Shown here in pieces: positions 34,834 to 47,811 of a stretch of DNA of 64,000 bases. Position numbers and translations under genes: made by a program. The notes below the pieces were generated by a model, which did no database searches, had not been told where the DNA came from, and was given only the letters and a program-made list of their open reading frames with translations. Source of the DNA: Diatrype stigma (lineage: Eukaryota > Ascomycota > Sordariomycetes > Xylariales > Diatrypaceae); the NCBI GenBank assembly GCA_022225965.2, contig JAKJXP020000096.1, forward strand, positions 62,001 through 126,000, in the 5' to 3' direction. The stretch's first letter is position 1. Every line of letters starts with the position of its first letter.

Positions 34834-35929
34834 GCTTTCCTTAATGTTTCGATGAACAACCTTTCTTGGCCGCATATAGATATTTCGTCCGATCCACTCG
34901 GGTAAGAAAGGTAAAATGTCCATCCGCTAAAATTACGTATTAATGTACATCGGTGAGTAGTTGAGGTTCATAAGCGCATGTGTAGGAGAAGCTATATATG
35001 AACACGGGTTGATATCTCGTCAAGAACAGTTACTTCACTTATAATACTTCAACACTACCTATATGGGATCCGATCAAAAAGGCAACCTCATTTTCACATT
35101 ACCTAAGCCTAGCCCAAATCCTTGGGTGGTGTTAACGTCAATAAAGCCTTGAAACTATGCATTTGTGGAGGTGTCCTGCTGGCTGCGAATTACCTAGGCA
35201 CGATCATAGCGAATTCGAGGAAGACAACCCATTCAATGCAATGTGAAGAATATGATCTATTGCTTCCCATCACCGATATTCGGACCAAGAATATCAACTG
35301 ATCCGTATGTAACTGATGATCAGCCTATATATATATATATATATATCGAGACAAGAGGTTCATCTACCAACATACTGTCTGTATATATGTAAGTTTGCTT
35401 ATGTATTGCAAGCGTTCTTATTCGTGTATTCACATGCAGATGGTCGTCCCTATAAACCCCCAAAAGCATCATATTGTGATTAATTTTCGTTTCATCAGTA
35501 CCATGCCATTCATGATACCCTTTAAAAGCCTTTGGAACCAGGTTCTAGGCTTAGGTAGTACAGCATGGAGAAAGGCGTTTCCCCTCCTTGCCCATTGAGA
35601 TGCCCAAGTCTCCAACCGATCTCAAGATGCCCATATCAACCCAAGCGTAGACCCGCCGTAAACTCCTATCAGTGCTATTCTTTCTTTCCACATATTTATA
35701 CACATTACCAACCCCACCCACCTCCTACTGACCAATCAACATTATCATCATGTTCTGTTTCCATGGATCACCTTCGTGTCGGTTTAAGTTCAGTAATACA
35801 TGACATGAATAAGCCCATGTTGGGCAACGATTACGCCCAAGATCTGGGTTTCATCGAAAGTTTAAGGGACACAACCAGGAAGGTATGCCCCTGTGGTGCG
35901 CGGCGTACGCCTGTGCACTAGCAGGTCCT
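34834..35929. other. Intergenic between the MULE and the elongase 3' end
   Basis: No gene is recognised. A TA dinucleotide run lies at about 35326-35346. The part nearest 35930 should be the elongase 3' UTR on the minus strand. Confidence 0.45.
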
Positions 35930-37132
35930 TTATGCCTTACGGGATCGGGTTGAGACGCCGTTGGTCTTTGAGCCGGTCGTTCTAGCTTGGCCGAAGTTAT
36001 CAACAGCGGGGTTGACATGAGGGTCGGGCAGAGGGGCCTGGGACATGCGTCGGAGGGACTTGCGCGCACTTGGGGCCCTCTTGTCCTTCTGGTACGTGGC
36101 AATGTAGAAGAGGATGAAGAGGACGAGGTAGGAGCTGAGGACACCGATGCCAGCGAAAGCGGCGAACTCCTCTCCAGCGCAATTACCAGCGCTAGGCATA
36201 TTAGGGAAGTATCGGGAAGTGAAGTAGGTGTAAGAGGCGAAGTAAACGAAGCCTGTGCGTTTCGGTTAGTTATTATGACAGGTCGTGCTACACCTGGGGG
36301 TTGTTGGAACATACCGAGATCGATGATGAACTGGATAATCTGGAGGCGAGTGACCCACTCCTTCCACCAGATTCTGACGCCACGAGCACTCTGGAAGTAG
36401 TACCAGTACATCACGACGTGGACAGTCAGGTTCAACGTAATAGGGACCCAAGAAACAGCGGTGTTGCCGATCAATTGAGTGTAGCAGAGAACAGCGGTAG
36501 CGCCATGGTGGTAGCAGTGGAGGAAAGCTATCGAGCATTAGGAGGCCGGAATTCAATGGGGTCAAGCAGCCAGATTACTCACTTAGGGGCTTCTTCTTGA
36601 GGAACAAGAAGCAAGTGTCCAGCAACTCCAGGTACTTGGTCAGGTAGTTCAACTAGTTCACGTTAGACATATTTTCATGCGCGAATTGAGGACCGGGTTT
36701 TTCACATACATAGTACAAGACGACCATAGGCTGAGTCCAGCCTCCCTCAGCATCGCAAATGGCATAGAAAATGCCATGGCGAACGAGGGTCGGCACAAGT
36801 TGTTCAATGAAGAGAACCAGGAGTATCGCGCTGATGGCAGTGAGGTAAAAGTTGTGGACCAAAAACAGGCCCTTAAGCTTGAAGGCCGGCCGGTTTCGCA
36901 TCCATTCGCGACCTCCAAAGATAATGGCGTAGTAAATGACGACAAAGATGGAAGTCTCCTTCAATGTCGACATGGGGGTTTGGCCAGCTTGAAATCTGAA
37001 GTCTTCAGCTGGGTAGCCAATGACGGCTTCAAATGCCTTGCTGAAATATGGCCACAAATGTATTCCGAAGGGGCGGTCCACCGTGGGGACGGGGAATGAA
37101 TCCCAAAGGGCAGCAGGAGTTGGACTCGACAT
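35930..37132 (-). CDS. Very-long-chain fatty acid elongase (ELO family, Fen1/Sur4-like)
   Basis: Four exons on the minus strand: 37132-36710, 36652-36583, 36527-36315 and 36252-35930. Introns of 57, 55 and 62 nt have GTATGT or GTGAGT donors and YAG acceptors. The joined frame is 342 aa. The enzyme is the ER 3-ketoacyl-CoA synthase that condenses acyl-CoA with malonyl-CoA for sphingolipid and very-long-chain fatty acids. Diagnostic blocks are [12 protein letters not shown] and FLKKKPL in exon 2, the catalytic histidine box HCYHH at residues 168-172 followed by [11 protein letters not shown] in exon 3, and [12 protein letters not shown]. Several membrane helices alternate with these. The C-terminus is a basic Ser/Lys-rich tail ([17 protein letters not shown]). 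The second intron falls at the Thr codon just before the histidine box. Confidence 0.93.
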
Positions 37133-40100
37133 GTCGGCAACTTTCCTCCCGGTTCCTTTCTATTTCCCTGTATATTCTATGCTCGTTCGTAAGCCGCTGG
37201 GGCAATCCGTCTGGAGGACGGTGTCGACTCCTTCTATTCTGCGACGCGTGTAGGCGGGCGTTGAAATCTAGGCCACCCGTCTATTCTATGAGGACAGCAC
37301 GCAGCACCACAAGCCGATGCGAACGGTCGCAGATCGGTGACAGCGACGGTGACGGGCGATGGTGAAGGCGACGGGAGTGAAGTAAACAAAAACGTCTGGT
37401 AGAAGGAATGACCAAACAACAAGCCCCTTTCAGAGGCAAAACCAGGAGGACACACCCGACGTTCGATACGGGCCAATGGTTCCGCGGACGAAGGAAGATT
37501 AATAAAAAGTATAGGAGCCGTGCAGAGGAAGGAAAACAAAAGGTTAAAAAAGGCGGGACAAGGAAGGAATCGGACTTTGACAAGATATAGAGAGGCCGAG
37601 AGACTGGCGGCTGACTGGAGTTGATCACCTTTTAGTATTCAGCATTTGATCGTAAGGGGAAACTTTTTTGCATCTCATTTCTGGGTTCCCTTTAGGCTTT
37701 AGGTACCCAAGTACCTATCTAATCTCCTAATCTCCAATTAACCAGCGCCATTACGGTGCGCTAAAGCCCCTGTCCTCGGCCGCTTGCCTTAGGTTAGGTA
37801 TGTCAAGTACCTGCTCCGTACATACAGCCATACCTGCATGTAGTATGTAGGCAGTCTAGCCCAGCTGGCCTAGCAGCGAAAACCGAGGACAGGCTGGCAA
37901 GAGACCCTTAAACCGTGCCCCTAAACGTGCGGACCAGCCAGCCAGCTCGAGGCTAGGGACCTTACGTACTTCGAGATACTACATGTACGTCCAGTATGCA
38001 TGAGTGTATGTATAGACATACAGGCACGCAACCCGCGGGCTGCGTCGCGCCCGCGTAAACGTTAATAGACTTCTTGACATCCATGGATCCATGGATATTA
38101 TTACTCCCGACATCCTGATATCGCGTTCTCGCCTCGGTGGCAGCCCCAGGTGCCCAGGTGGAAGTCTGCATGTTTTATGAAATCTTGACTAGCTGCATAT
38201 TGTATAGATTCCACGAGATCCCATTGGCCAATGGCTGCCCATTTAATCGTTCCCTTAATCAAAAGAACCTCCAGAACGCGAGAGAGGGACAAGAGGAGCG
38301 CATTGGAAGGCCACGTGATCGTTCGTAAGCTTCCCCTTCCTATTCGTAGGCTCGTATATAGGTATATATGTACCTACTTACCTACCTGTAACGAAATCAA
38401 TTGATGTATATTGCAATGGTGAAAGTGCAAGTCCAATGCAATGTCCATGTCCGCCGAGACGTAAGATCAATCGAACATTGACTTGGGCGCTAGCCGTTAC
38501 TTGCCCCCGCTAATTCCCTGATTTGTACTGGAACCAAGCCATACTTATTGCCATTTTGCTGTATTTTTGGCGACAACGACGTATGTATTAAAACGATAAA
38601 TATATAGCTTTTCCAAGTAATATATATATAAACTTATATGTATAAAATATTCGTAAACTATTTCCTATATTTAGGTATTAGTAACTTATCGGAAATAATG
38701 GAACCAAGTTAATAATAAGTACTAACAAATACTTAACAGGTAGGAATATATGGTAAAAGTACATAAGAAATACGGGCTATTTGCGCCTCGTATGTATGTA
38801 ATATTTATGGCTAGCGCGAAGTTAATGTTCGATTGATCTATCCTACCATGTCCGCCTCTCTCCTGCTTCAACAAAAGCTCCGTTGTGGGGACAGTGAATT
38901 GTTGGGAAGCTTGGGGAGGCCCAAGGATACAAGGAACCAATCTCCTTCGAAATCGCTGTTACCGTGTCGGAAAACATACACACCGATCGGTAACTACTTG
39001 GTAGGCATGAGGCACGCAACGACGTTCGTCTGCCCATGAGGTCCGTGAGTCTCGATTGCCGATGAAGCTATGAAGCCGAGAGCTGCGATTGCGGGTGCGC
39101 AGAAACCCATTCGGTCGCCTACAAGCTGACGATTGTCTGATAACTACTTGGGTGAAGTACCTCGTCCAATTCAACGCGACGCCCACCTCGGTCGAGCCGG
39201 CTGGCCGGCGATACCAACGCGAAGTTCGCTCCTCATCCAGCGCCTCGGCCGTTCTTTAGTGCGGGAGCTTGTGATAACCAGCCCGACATAAACTGCATTG
39301 ATATACTAATTGTTAATACCATTGGTTATCTGCTTTTGCTATACACTGCACGATCGTTCGGGAAACCTTTTGGGATCTGACTTGTTGTATACATACATAC
39401 ATACTTGACGTCAGCTTCGACGGCGGGGAATGCACATCTCAATCGCATCCATGATTGTCGAGTTAACCCTGTTGCTGCAAGCTGTCAGCCTCGGAACATC
39501 GGCAGCAATAAGATCTCCTATTCTACATACCTACCGCCTGTTACCACTTCACATGAAATCCTCAACGAATCAACGGAACGCCCTGTAGACCTACCTCGGA
39601 AGCTGGCTGGCACGTAAGATCCCGGAGTTTTCAAGATTATTTTGCAGGTACCTTGCGACATGTCTGCAGGTAATCGATGCTTCACACAGCATGTTACGCT
39701 ACAGCATGTCTTACAATTGTCTGATGATTCGACGGCACCCAACCTCGCTATGAGAATGTATGCGTACAAGAACGGTGCCAGAGCCTCGGTTCGACCACTA
39801 AATCGAGTAGCGCTTGCGAGTTCACGCTCAGCCTGTTGACAAACGATATATATGGATCGAGAGTGATGCTGAGGTTTCCTTCAAGGCTAGGGGCGTTCGA
39901 ACCCGCTTGAGCCGTCGATTTCATATCCCATTCTTGAATATGAGGACGGCCACCCTATCTTCATCATGAGTAGGGAAGATATGAAGGACGAACGCTATTT
40001 CATCGCTTACAATTTACGCAACATCAACTAAGATTCAAATCAGGCCAAAAATCCAAAGAGTCGGTCGTACTCCTAGCCGCGAGCTTTGGATACCGGCAGG

Positions 40101-41943
40101 ATTTGGACGACTCTCATAAGATGTGGATGATTTGTTGCAATATCGCTGGAGCGAATATAGCCAAAAATCACTTCATTCTGCGGTTTCTCCATTGCCAAAG
40201 CAATCAGCTATAGCCCCAGCATATAAACGAGGCAAACTTCTGGGTATATGATGTGTGGTGAGTGTTCCGGCATATATGATGCAAAGCTTGTGAGCACTAT
40301 CTCTTAAAGCCAAGACAGTCGAGTACTTCAGGATTTCTGTATCTCAGTCGCGAAGGACTATAGGTATAGGTCCTAGCGCTTGTCCAGGCCATAGTGGCCC
40401 AAGTTACCTTTACCTTCGCAACAAAGCTCGATGACTATAGGCACCTGATTCGAAGCTTGGCTACGAATCTTGCAGAGGGTTCGGGGTTTGTAGGTAAAGG
40501 AAGGGCGGGTAAGTAGCCATCGACTTTAATTCCTCGAGCTCGGAGGGGGAAGGCTCAGGATTTTTACGTTCTAAAATCGTGCTGCCAACACCCCTCAAGA
40601 ACCCGGTTCTTGAGGTATCTACAGGAACAAGAACCTGCGTGAAAGTCGCAGGAGACAGCGCTCTGCAACGTAGAAATCAACAACGAACATCAACGGAACC
40701 GCATCAGGTCTGACCAGCAGGTGCAGTTCTTATTCACCTTGATATTCAAAGCCGTTCGCGTCTGACATTGGGTGCTGAAGGACACAATATTGTGCAGCTG
40801 GCGGTGCTTGTAAGGCTCAAGCTCTGTTTGGTTTTGTCTAACTCTTACCTCTCCTGGAAGAGCAATTGGAGTGTTTATCGGCGTTGTATTGATCTCGCCT
40901 GAATGGTTACAGTCGAAAGATGCCTGGTAAGCACGATATAAATTGGCATACACAAATGAAAGTCCTCCTTAACAGGAGAGATGATGCAATCTGAGTCTCT
41001 TATCCCAAGTCCATCTCTTTCAGATGTTCTATAACTCAATCTTATACTTACTATTCCATCAATTTTATGTTTTATCTAAGATCAATTGGGGCCATCCGAA
41101 GTCCCAAATGACGTCTTGTCTACATGTGGCAGATGTGGCAGTGGAATATGGGATGTTGCAGCCGCATGCACTGTATCATGACGGCTACACAACGTGACGT
41201 GACAGGGTAGACTGTGTTCGGCTATCCAGAGCTTTGAAGCTTCGATGTTCCAGATTCCCGGCATCCCGAGCCAGTCAGGTGTCAGCCGAGCTTCTCCTTC
41301 GACGAACTGTTGCCCCCCGCCCAATGCTGCCAATGCTGCCAATGATGATAACAAGAGTTCGAGCTGCGGGAAAGCCTGGAAAGGAAGTGACAATAGTGGG
41401 CGCATCAGGCCACTAAAGAACCACTAAAGAATAAACAATACAAGATCGCCGGTTATGGCCAATTAGATCACAGCAGTTGATGACCGCATTCCCACATCTG
41501 CCAAATCCGATTAAATTCTCAGATGTTCAGTGTGAACTAATGAGAGTGATGCTAAAGTTAAAAACCTACCTAACACCGGCCTAACACCCTAACACCCACT
41601 GAACACCCCAGCACCCTAACTGGGGGCAGCCAGGGTGCCTACCAATGAGTCCTACCAATAACGTCAAGCCTCTGCAGCAGCAAGCAGCAAGCACTGAGCG
41701 AGCCTGAGCACTGACCAGGGCGAAAAGTTCCTCGAAACTTACGACACTTCCCGAAAAGCACCACCACCAGCACCACCACCAGCACCACCACCACCACATA
41801 TGCACCCCCAGCCTGCACTCACACACTTCTGAGTTACTTTGTACATACTCACGAGCGAGCCACCAACATCACCACCACGACCACCACGGCCATAGACCAC
41901 CTCTCCACTCCCTTTTTCTACTAAATCAAAATAATAAACGAAA
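37133..41943. other. Gene-poor spacer of 4.8 kb
   Basis: No frame could be supported (all under about 140 codons, antisense or overlapping). The first several hundred bases should be the elongase promoter and leader. An AT-rich patch at 38570-38700 is flanked by a 10-bp direct repeat. TACCTA-type motifs occur near 37700-37810 and 38360-38390. The region just before 41944 is the COX6 promoter and has CAC/CCA-rich repeats (41758-41800). Confidence 0.45.
38529..38708. other. AT-rich patch bounded by the direct repeat TGGAACCAAG
   Basis: TGGAACCAAG occurs at 38529-38538 and again at 38699-38708, with about 160 bp of mostly AT-rich sequence between. I see no inverted termini. It could be a small degraded insertion or a coincidence. 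Confidence 0.3.
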
Positions 41944-42846
41944 ATGTCTTCCGCTTCTCTACTGCGAATCGCCGCCCGCACCGGGCCTTCCAAGACCTTT
42001 TTCCGCGCAAACCGACCGGTTGCTCCCACCCGGGCAAGCGCCTCTTTCGTCCCCGGCCTTGTCGCCGGTTCCAGCCTCAACTTCAGCACCACCGTTACCC
42101 GACGAAGCGACCACCACGAGGAGACTTTCGAGGAGTTTACTGCCCGGTAAGAACAAACCGGCGATCCGGGATTGAAGTGCGATCTTGGTTATTGGATTGT
42201 ATTGGAGAGGGGCGGCTATGGAGGGAGAGGGGGGAAATTGGAGGAGAAAATCTTTCGGTGCCCAAGATCCCGTCGTGCTCCGAGGAAAGCTGCCAGCACC
42301 GCTCAATTGGCCCTGAAAAATACGACCGCGGAGATGCAAAGGCTAATTGAAGTGTCTTGATAGTTACGAGAAGGAGTTCGAGGCTGTGCAGGATGTTTTC
42401 GAGCTGCAGGTTGGTTCTATTCCTATCCCCTCTTGTTCCCCATAACCCACATGGGTACATCATAGATTGTCAACACGCAGGGCGGGCCGTGTGGTGCGTC
42501 ATAATACCACCACAACATAGGCATCACAGCCAACGCCACCACGTTTTACTCACGGGGTAAAGGGAGGAAAATACTGGCTGACACGCAACTTACACTTATC
42601 CAGCGCAACCTAAACAACGCCTTCGCATACGATCTCGTCCCCTCTCCCAGCGTCGTGCAGGCTGCCCTCAAGGCCGCAAGAAGAGTCAACGACTACCCTA
42701 CGGCCGTGCGGATCTTCGAGGGCATCAAGGCCAAGGTCGAGAACAAGGGCCAGTACGAGGAGTACATCCAGGAGCTAAAGCCCCTGAAGGAGGAGCTCGG
42801 CATCTTGCTCAAGGAGGAGCTGTATCCCGAGCCCAAGTCCGAATAA
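41944..42846 (+). CDS. COX6: Cytochrome c oxidase subunit VI (COX6 / mammalian Va family), mitochondrial
   Basis: Three exons: 41944-42146, 42364-42409 and 42604-42846, giving 163 aa. The protein is a nuclear-encoded, matrix-side subunit of respiratory complex IV. The first 45-50 residues are Arg/Ser/Ala-rich without acidic residues, a typical mitochondrial presequence. The mature part starts around SDHHEETFEEFTARYEKEF. It continues through the 15-codon middle exon (EAVQDVFELQ) to RNLNNAFAYDLVPSPSVVQAALKAARRVNDYPTAVRIFE, all closely following the family, and ends ELGILLKEELYPEPKSE. Intron 1 (217 nt) has GTAAGA, CTAAT and TAG signals. Intron 2 (194 nt) has the weaker donor GTTGGT, but its ends are fixed by family conservation. 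It stands alone on the plus strand. Confidence 0.95.
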
Positions 42847-43977
42847 GCGCAGCATGAAGGGCGTTACACACAAACTCCTACCACTGCTTACCCAGTGATT
42901 CTACTTTTTTGAGGAGCTGCGAGAAAAGGGCGACCAACGGATGGGAGCAAGAAGACAAAAAAACAATCGGATTGGGAGGGAACGGAAGGAAAGGAAAGGA
43001 GTGAGAGGTGAGATAGGGAAAACCAGGAAACCGGGGGTGTCCTTGGATGCCACATGTGTATATGTCTTACTACTTATCTACCTACCCACCCCATTAGAAA
43101 CCACGATTCTCCCGAGACGAAGGAAAGGCACAGCAACATTGATCGGCATGGGTGCAGGATAGAGAAATCGAAGAGGCATTTGTATTTCCCCTCTGATGTT
43201 TAAGCATTCAACCCGACTCATCCACCACCTCGCAACCGCCTTCTATGTGCCTCTAGTCTTGCAGTCTGACCTGATAGTCTCGCACTCAAAACCAACTGAA
43301 AAGAGCACTTGCTCAAGAAGAAACTCAAACCGGACCTCCGTCTATTCATCAGGCTATGGAGAGAATTAGGTATAGTGTCTGCTCCAGACAACACGGGTAC
43401 GGAGTAACTCGGTAACACTTCAAAACGCCCCCTAAAGTAAAAGGAGTAGGTAAGGGCTAGTCAGATAGATGCCTAACTGCCACACAATCGTTGAACGATG
43501 ATCAACCGGCCCCCTGGTTGAGGGTATAATTATTCCTTTTAGATAAGGGGAAGGGGGATAGGGGGTTCGTTCGGTCTCGAGATTTGAAGCCTTGTCCAGC
43601 ATTCTGTCCGTCTATCCTCAGTACTTACAGCTTTGCCGTTATATGCAATCAACCTTAGCCCGCATCGCAACTGACTGCCGAATGGAATATGCAGCTGCAC
43701 GCAGCGTTGTATCGCACTTCGCAAGTCACGGGCCGTCATTGGACTAGATCCCTGTCGTATAAAATCGGTGTTGCTGGGACCTATGATAGGCCGTTGGTTG
43801 GACTGGCACAGCCTACAAGTAGGTAAGGCGATTGATGAATCAACTTGCCAGGCAGCCTTACATCATTCCATAGGCCAAGGGTCTTCTCTAGGCACCAGTC
43901 CTTTTTCCAATTTGGTTTCGCTTCGTACGTAGAGTTATCTTCTAGGGCTTTTGAACGGTCAGCACCGAAGAGAAGAT
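42847..43977. other. Intergenic, no gene recognised
   Basis: Only frames under 90 codons. The stretch contains the COX6 3' region and the promoter of the ULD-domain gene. Confidence 0.45.
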
Positions 43978-45705
43978 ATGGACCCGGGCACGATCCTGGG
44001 CGTCGTAAGCCTGGCGCTGGAGGTGTCGAAGCTCATGTACAAGACTGCCGAGGGGATCGGGTCCGCGGGGAGGGATGTCCGGCTGCGAGCCGACGAGGTG
44101 GACTCGTTCGTTAAGGCCGCGGAGGCGGTGCAAGAGGTGCTGAGGATGGATGTAACACCGGGAAATCCCCAGACATCCGCGCCAACCCTACCGGTAACTA
44201 GGCTACGAGCCAAGATCGAGGATGCCATCACGGATATCATCGAAAACTGCCGTCGGGCCCTCGACCCGCTGAGAGAACTGCTCCGTATCTTCGAGCCGCT
44301 CGTAGCCCGCGTTGCTGCTACTACCACTCCACGGCCACGGCAGCAGTACCCCGGAAAGCTCAGAACGTTGGGCAATATGATCCGCTTCTACCTGATGCAC
44401 GACGACGTGCAGAAGTATTGCCAGGCGGTACAGGCGAGCTCTAGGAGCCTGAACCTCGGCATGACGGCCCTCACTCTCCTGCATACCCGGGACGCGGGCA
44501 CCGCGAGATTTCAGACCGTCCAGGTGCAGTACTCCATCGACATGTTAGAGCCACATGCTGCTGCTGTCAGACCGAGACCGGGTCGAAGCCAGCTCGGGGA
44601 TGCCGCAATAAATCTACATCCTTCTGGTGACCGTCGAACGCTGCTCATCAACGGATCCAGCGACGCGGTAATCGAGGAGAGCGGCGATCCCAGCAGCAGA
44701 GATGCGCATGAAAGAGAGATATCGTCTCCCAGCTCCGAAGCCCACGGAAATCACGAACTTGCATTGGTGTCTCCAAGACAAGCTTCTGAAGACCGTGTTG
44801 ATCAAGCCTCGTCGAATGAGGGGAGCGAGGAGGGCCTTGGCCAGGAGGAGATCATACGTGATCAAGTGAACGGTGTTCTCAACAAGCAGGACGTCACACC
44901 GGCGGATGAAGTCCTGGGGGTCACGAAGTGGCTCACCCGTAAGGTGGTGCGCATTGCAAGAGAAACCATTGCCGCTGCTTCGACAGAGACAAGCACCGCC
45001 CGTGATCACCTGCAGAGCAGTTCGCCCAGTAACGACACAGCCGTGAGGACTGCCGGGATTTCTCCCTCCACCCCTGATACAAATCAGCAAGATGAAGAGT
45101 CGTCGCGGCAACCAAAGCCGGCAGACTTGGAACCGATCATATTCAGAGATTGGAACAGAGAGGCCTATCCATTGCCATTCAAGCAGCTCCAAGACTTTCA
45201 AGTAAGTACCGAAGAGAGCACAAGATGAAATTAAAATGACCCTTAGTAAGTACTATTGGTCTGATATCTAATTACACATCTATGTCCGCCCGGATGAATG
45301 AATGGCTGGCTGGTGGGCTGACCGACTTGCTTCGTGAAGGAGTTCATCAGATTCATAGTCGAGCACTGCATAGACAACGCCCCGGCGAGCTTCGGGGAAC
45401 TGGTGTACGGCAGCCCTCACAGGGAGGCGATAGAAACAGACCAGTTCGAGGTAGTCAGCCCGAAAGGCTTGATAACTCCAGATTTCGCCCCCAAGTACTG
45501 GTCGGAGCTGATTCAACCCGGGTGGGAGGTTTCGCTCCGCTTCACGGGCGATTTCTACAGGCTGAGTGCGCCTCCACGGCCCGAGGATCGACCTCGGGAA
45601 GAACCACCGAAGGAAGAACTGTCTGAGGAAGACCTACCAAGACAAGACCTGCCCAAGAAAATGCATAAGTTTCTATCCAAGCTCTCGTCCCTTAGATGGC
45701 GCTAA
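43978..45705 (+). CDS. Fungal protein with STAND-type N-terminal domain and C-terminal ubiquitin-like (ULD) domain
   Basis: Exon 1 is 43978-45201 and exon 2 45340-45705, with a 138-nt GTAAGT intron, giving 529 aa. The start is ATG 43978 (MDPGTILGVVSLALEVSKL); the frame upstream opens only with TTG. The N-terminal 130 residues form the helical, hydrophobic-start module common at the head of fungal NLR/STAND-like and related proteins. A Ser/Glu-rich linker follows (about 210-380). Residues 385-480 span the intron and resemble the fungal ULD: IIFRDWNREAYPLPF at the start, FEVVSPKGLITPDFAPKYW in the middle and ELIQPGWEVSLRF at the end (family pattern ...GPxGxIIxPxxWxxxVxPGW). An acidic, Pro-rich tail ends in KFLSKLSSLRWR. 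No NACHT or kinase domain lies between. The function of this architecture is unknown. The acceptor GAAG is weak, and an alternative three bases later is also in frame. Confidence 0.7.
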
Positions 45706-46289
45706 TTGATGCAAACCATCCCTTACGGGCTGCTTCAGCGTGTCAATGCCATCATATATAACACACTGGTCATTTTACCGGTCCCCCTGGACTGAATATC
45801 ATGCTGGCATTCTTATTAATCGTATGGTGGACTCGAGAGGTTTGGTAAAAGGCTACAGTCATATAAAAGCAAATCATGTTCGTCCAGCATTTGAGACACC
45901 ATTCTATTGATTTCGCAACCATTGGTGGATCAATATGTTCTTTACGTGACGTCAAATGTAATCGGGGTACTATTTACTTAATTCTAATACTTTTCTTCAA
46001 CCTACAAGTAAGGCCCAAAGACAAAGTTGATTTAACACTGTTTTATCTTGTTGATCGAATACCGTGCGGTCGATCGTCACCTCACAGCCCACTGCTATCT
46101 TAGATTACGTTCTCTTATCCAGATGATCGTCAGACTCCGATTCTTCGGCATTTGCGGAAGAATGAAAGAAAAACACGTTTCAAGCCCAAAGATTTTCGAT
46201 TTTCTAGAAAGGACCCGTTGGATCGACGGGGAAAGAGTGACTAGAGCTAGGAATCAAGCATGCGTAGTGTAGTGTAGCGTAGTGTGACC
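45706..46289. other. Convergent intergenic region
   Basis: Holds the 3' ends of the ULD-domain gene and the hydrolase, which face each other. No gene seen. Confidence 0.5.
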
Positions 46290-47263
46290 TCAGAGATATT
46301 TGTCGAAGAAGTCGATGAGAATCTTATATCCTCTCTCGTACTCCGAGCGGACCTCAGCTTTCTCGAGCTCGCCCCTGGTGTGACGAAGCTAGTCAGCATT
46401 ACCACGACTAGGAATTGCTGATAATCATAATCTTATTGTGAGATCGAAAAAACTTACCTCGCACTCATCCACCCATGGACCTGTCCCCCAAAGGTCTCCA
46501 CGTACTTCTCGCCCTGCAGGCTATCCCCATACCGCCTGACGACATCGGCGTCTTCCCCAGCCGAGGCCAGGACCGCCATCGGCACGGTGATCCTCTTAGC
46601 CTCCTCGGGATCCAGGCGCGCTGGCGACGACTGGGCCGCCGCCGCGAGCAGCGGCGAGGCGTCTTCTCCGCCTGCGGCAACAACGAGGGACACCAGCTTG
46701 GCGCCCCAGCAGAAGCCGACGGCGCCCCATCGCTGGACACCGGGGAAGTAGGTGCTCTTAGCTTTGGCGAGGAAGTCCAGCACGCGCGGGAGCACGCGGG
46801 CCGGGCTCGCCGTCGTGTCGACGAAGTGGCGCGCGAGCCGGCGGTCCTCGTCCCGGCCCGACGCGAACCAGGCCTCCTGCGCGGCGGCGCCCTGGAACCA
46901 GTCGACCATCACCACCAGGCAGGGCTTCGGGGACGAGTGGGCGAGGATGTCGGCCCCCTGGAGGCTCTGGGACCTGAAGCCGAAGATGTCGTACATGTAG
47001 AGGATGGCGCGGGTTGCTGTCTTGGGTCCGGTGATATCTGGTGATAATGTCAATAATAGTAGATGAGTTAGTAGATACAGGAAAGTTGCGCGTTAATTAC
47101 GTAGGTACTTATACGAAGAGGGTGGGAGGGCGAGAGCGAGGAGTGGGAGTGAGAGCTCACAGGTTTTCTTGCCATCAAGCACCGTCCATTCACCCCTTTC
47201 CTCGTAGGGGCCTGTCTTTGCAACGACAACTTCGAGGCACGCTTGACAATGCTCGTGAGCCAT
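46290..47263 (-). CDS. Dienelactone hydrolase family protein
   Basis: Three exons on the minus strand: 47263-47161, 47037-46458 and 46374-46290, giving 255 aa, the usual size of fungal DLH proteins. The fold is an alpha/beta hydrolase with a Cys-Asp-His triad. The nucleophile sits in GFCWGAK (Cys near residue 148), the histidine in QVHGW (near 221), and a candidate Asp in SAGEDAD (near 197). The N-terminal HCQACLE and GKKTYITGPKTATRAILYMYDIFG are characteristic of the fungal branch, with the first splice falling inside the YITGP block. The last intron (46375-46457) was placed so that the C-terminus reads GELEKAEVRSEYERGYKIL, as the family requires. The substrate is unknown; relatives act on lactones or other esters. 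It shares a 548-bp divergent promoter with the MFS transporter. Confidence 0.9.
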
Positions 47264-47811
47264 CTTTGCTGGATTTCTCTCAAAGTTCGAGTATATTCTG
47301 GGTAGGAAATTGAAGGGGAGAAGAAAATGATTCAAGAATGATAATCAGCTTATAAATAACCCGCCTTCTGCCAGGCAATTAAGGGGTAACTTTGACCGCC
47401 TTGCGGCAGCACATTGCTAGGTAGTCAGTTACTCGAGCCACAACTGATAAAAATATGGTCATAACGCGACCAATAGCAACATCCTGTCGGCAGTTTCCTC
47501 CCTATGTGGTAAATAGATACATTCATCCACCCAAGGTAGAGCATGCGTGTTGTCGCCGCTCGATCCTCTGCTAAAGCGAGATAAGCGTGTTCGGCTCCGA
47601 GGGCCTCTTCTGATTGGTTGTTGCATAGACCCCTGAGTCGCTGGCTCACCCCTGACGGCTAACAGTTTGTTCTCAGCCGTTGTCATTGTGTAGGCAGGGG
47701 ATACATATTTTATATTATATATAACTAATCAATATATCTATATTCTAACTGTGTTGTGTCCTCTTTCTAGCTGTAGAGCTCATCGATCTGGAGCTTACAG
47801 CGGCTACCGTC
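47264..47811. promoter_or_regulatory. Divergent promoter between the DLH and MFS genes
   Basis: The 548 bp between the two opposed start codons must hold both promoters. An AT-rich stretch at 47708-47745 lies about 70-100 bp before the transporter ATG. I identified no specific factor site. Confidence 0.55.

Noticed and set aside
35326..35346. TA-repeat run as a possible terminator or origin
   Set aside because: Plain dinucleotide microsatellite with no supporting context.
39880..39925. GTTCGAACCC as a possible tRNA T-arm
   Set aside because: The T-stem does not pair properly and no matching acceptor or anticodon arms are found upstream.
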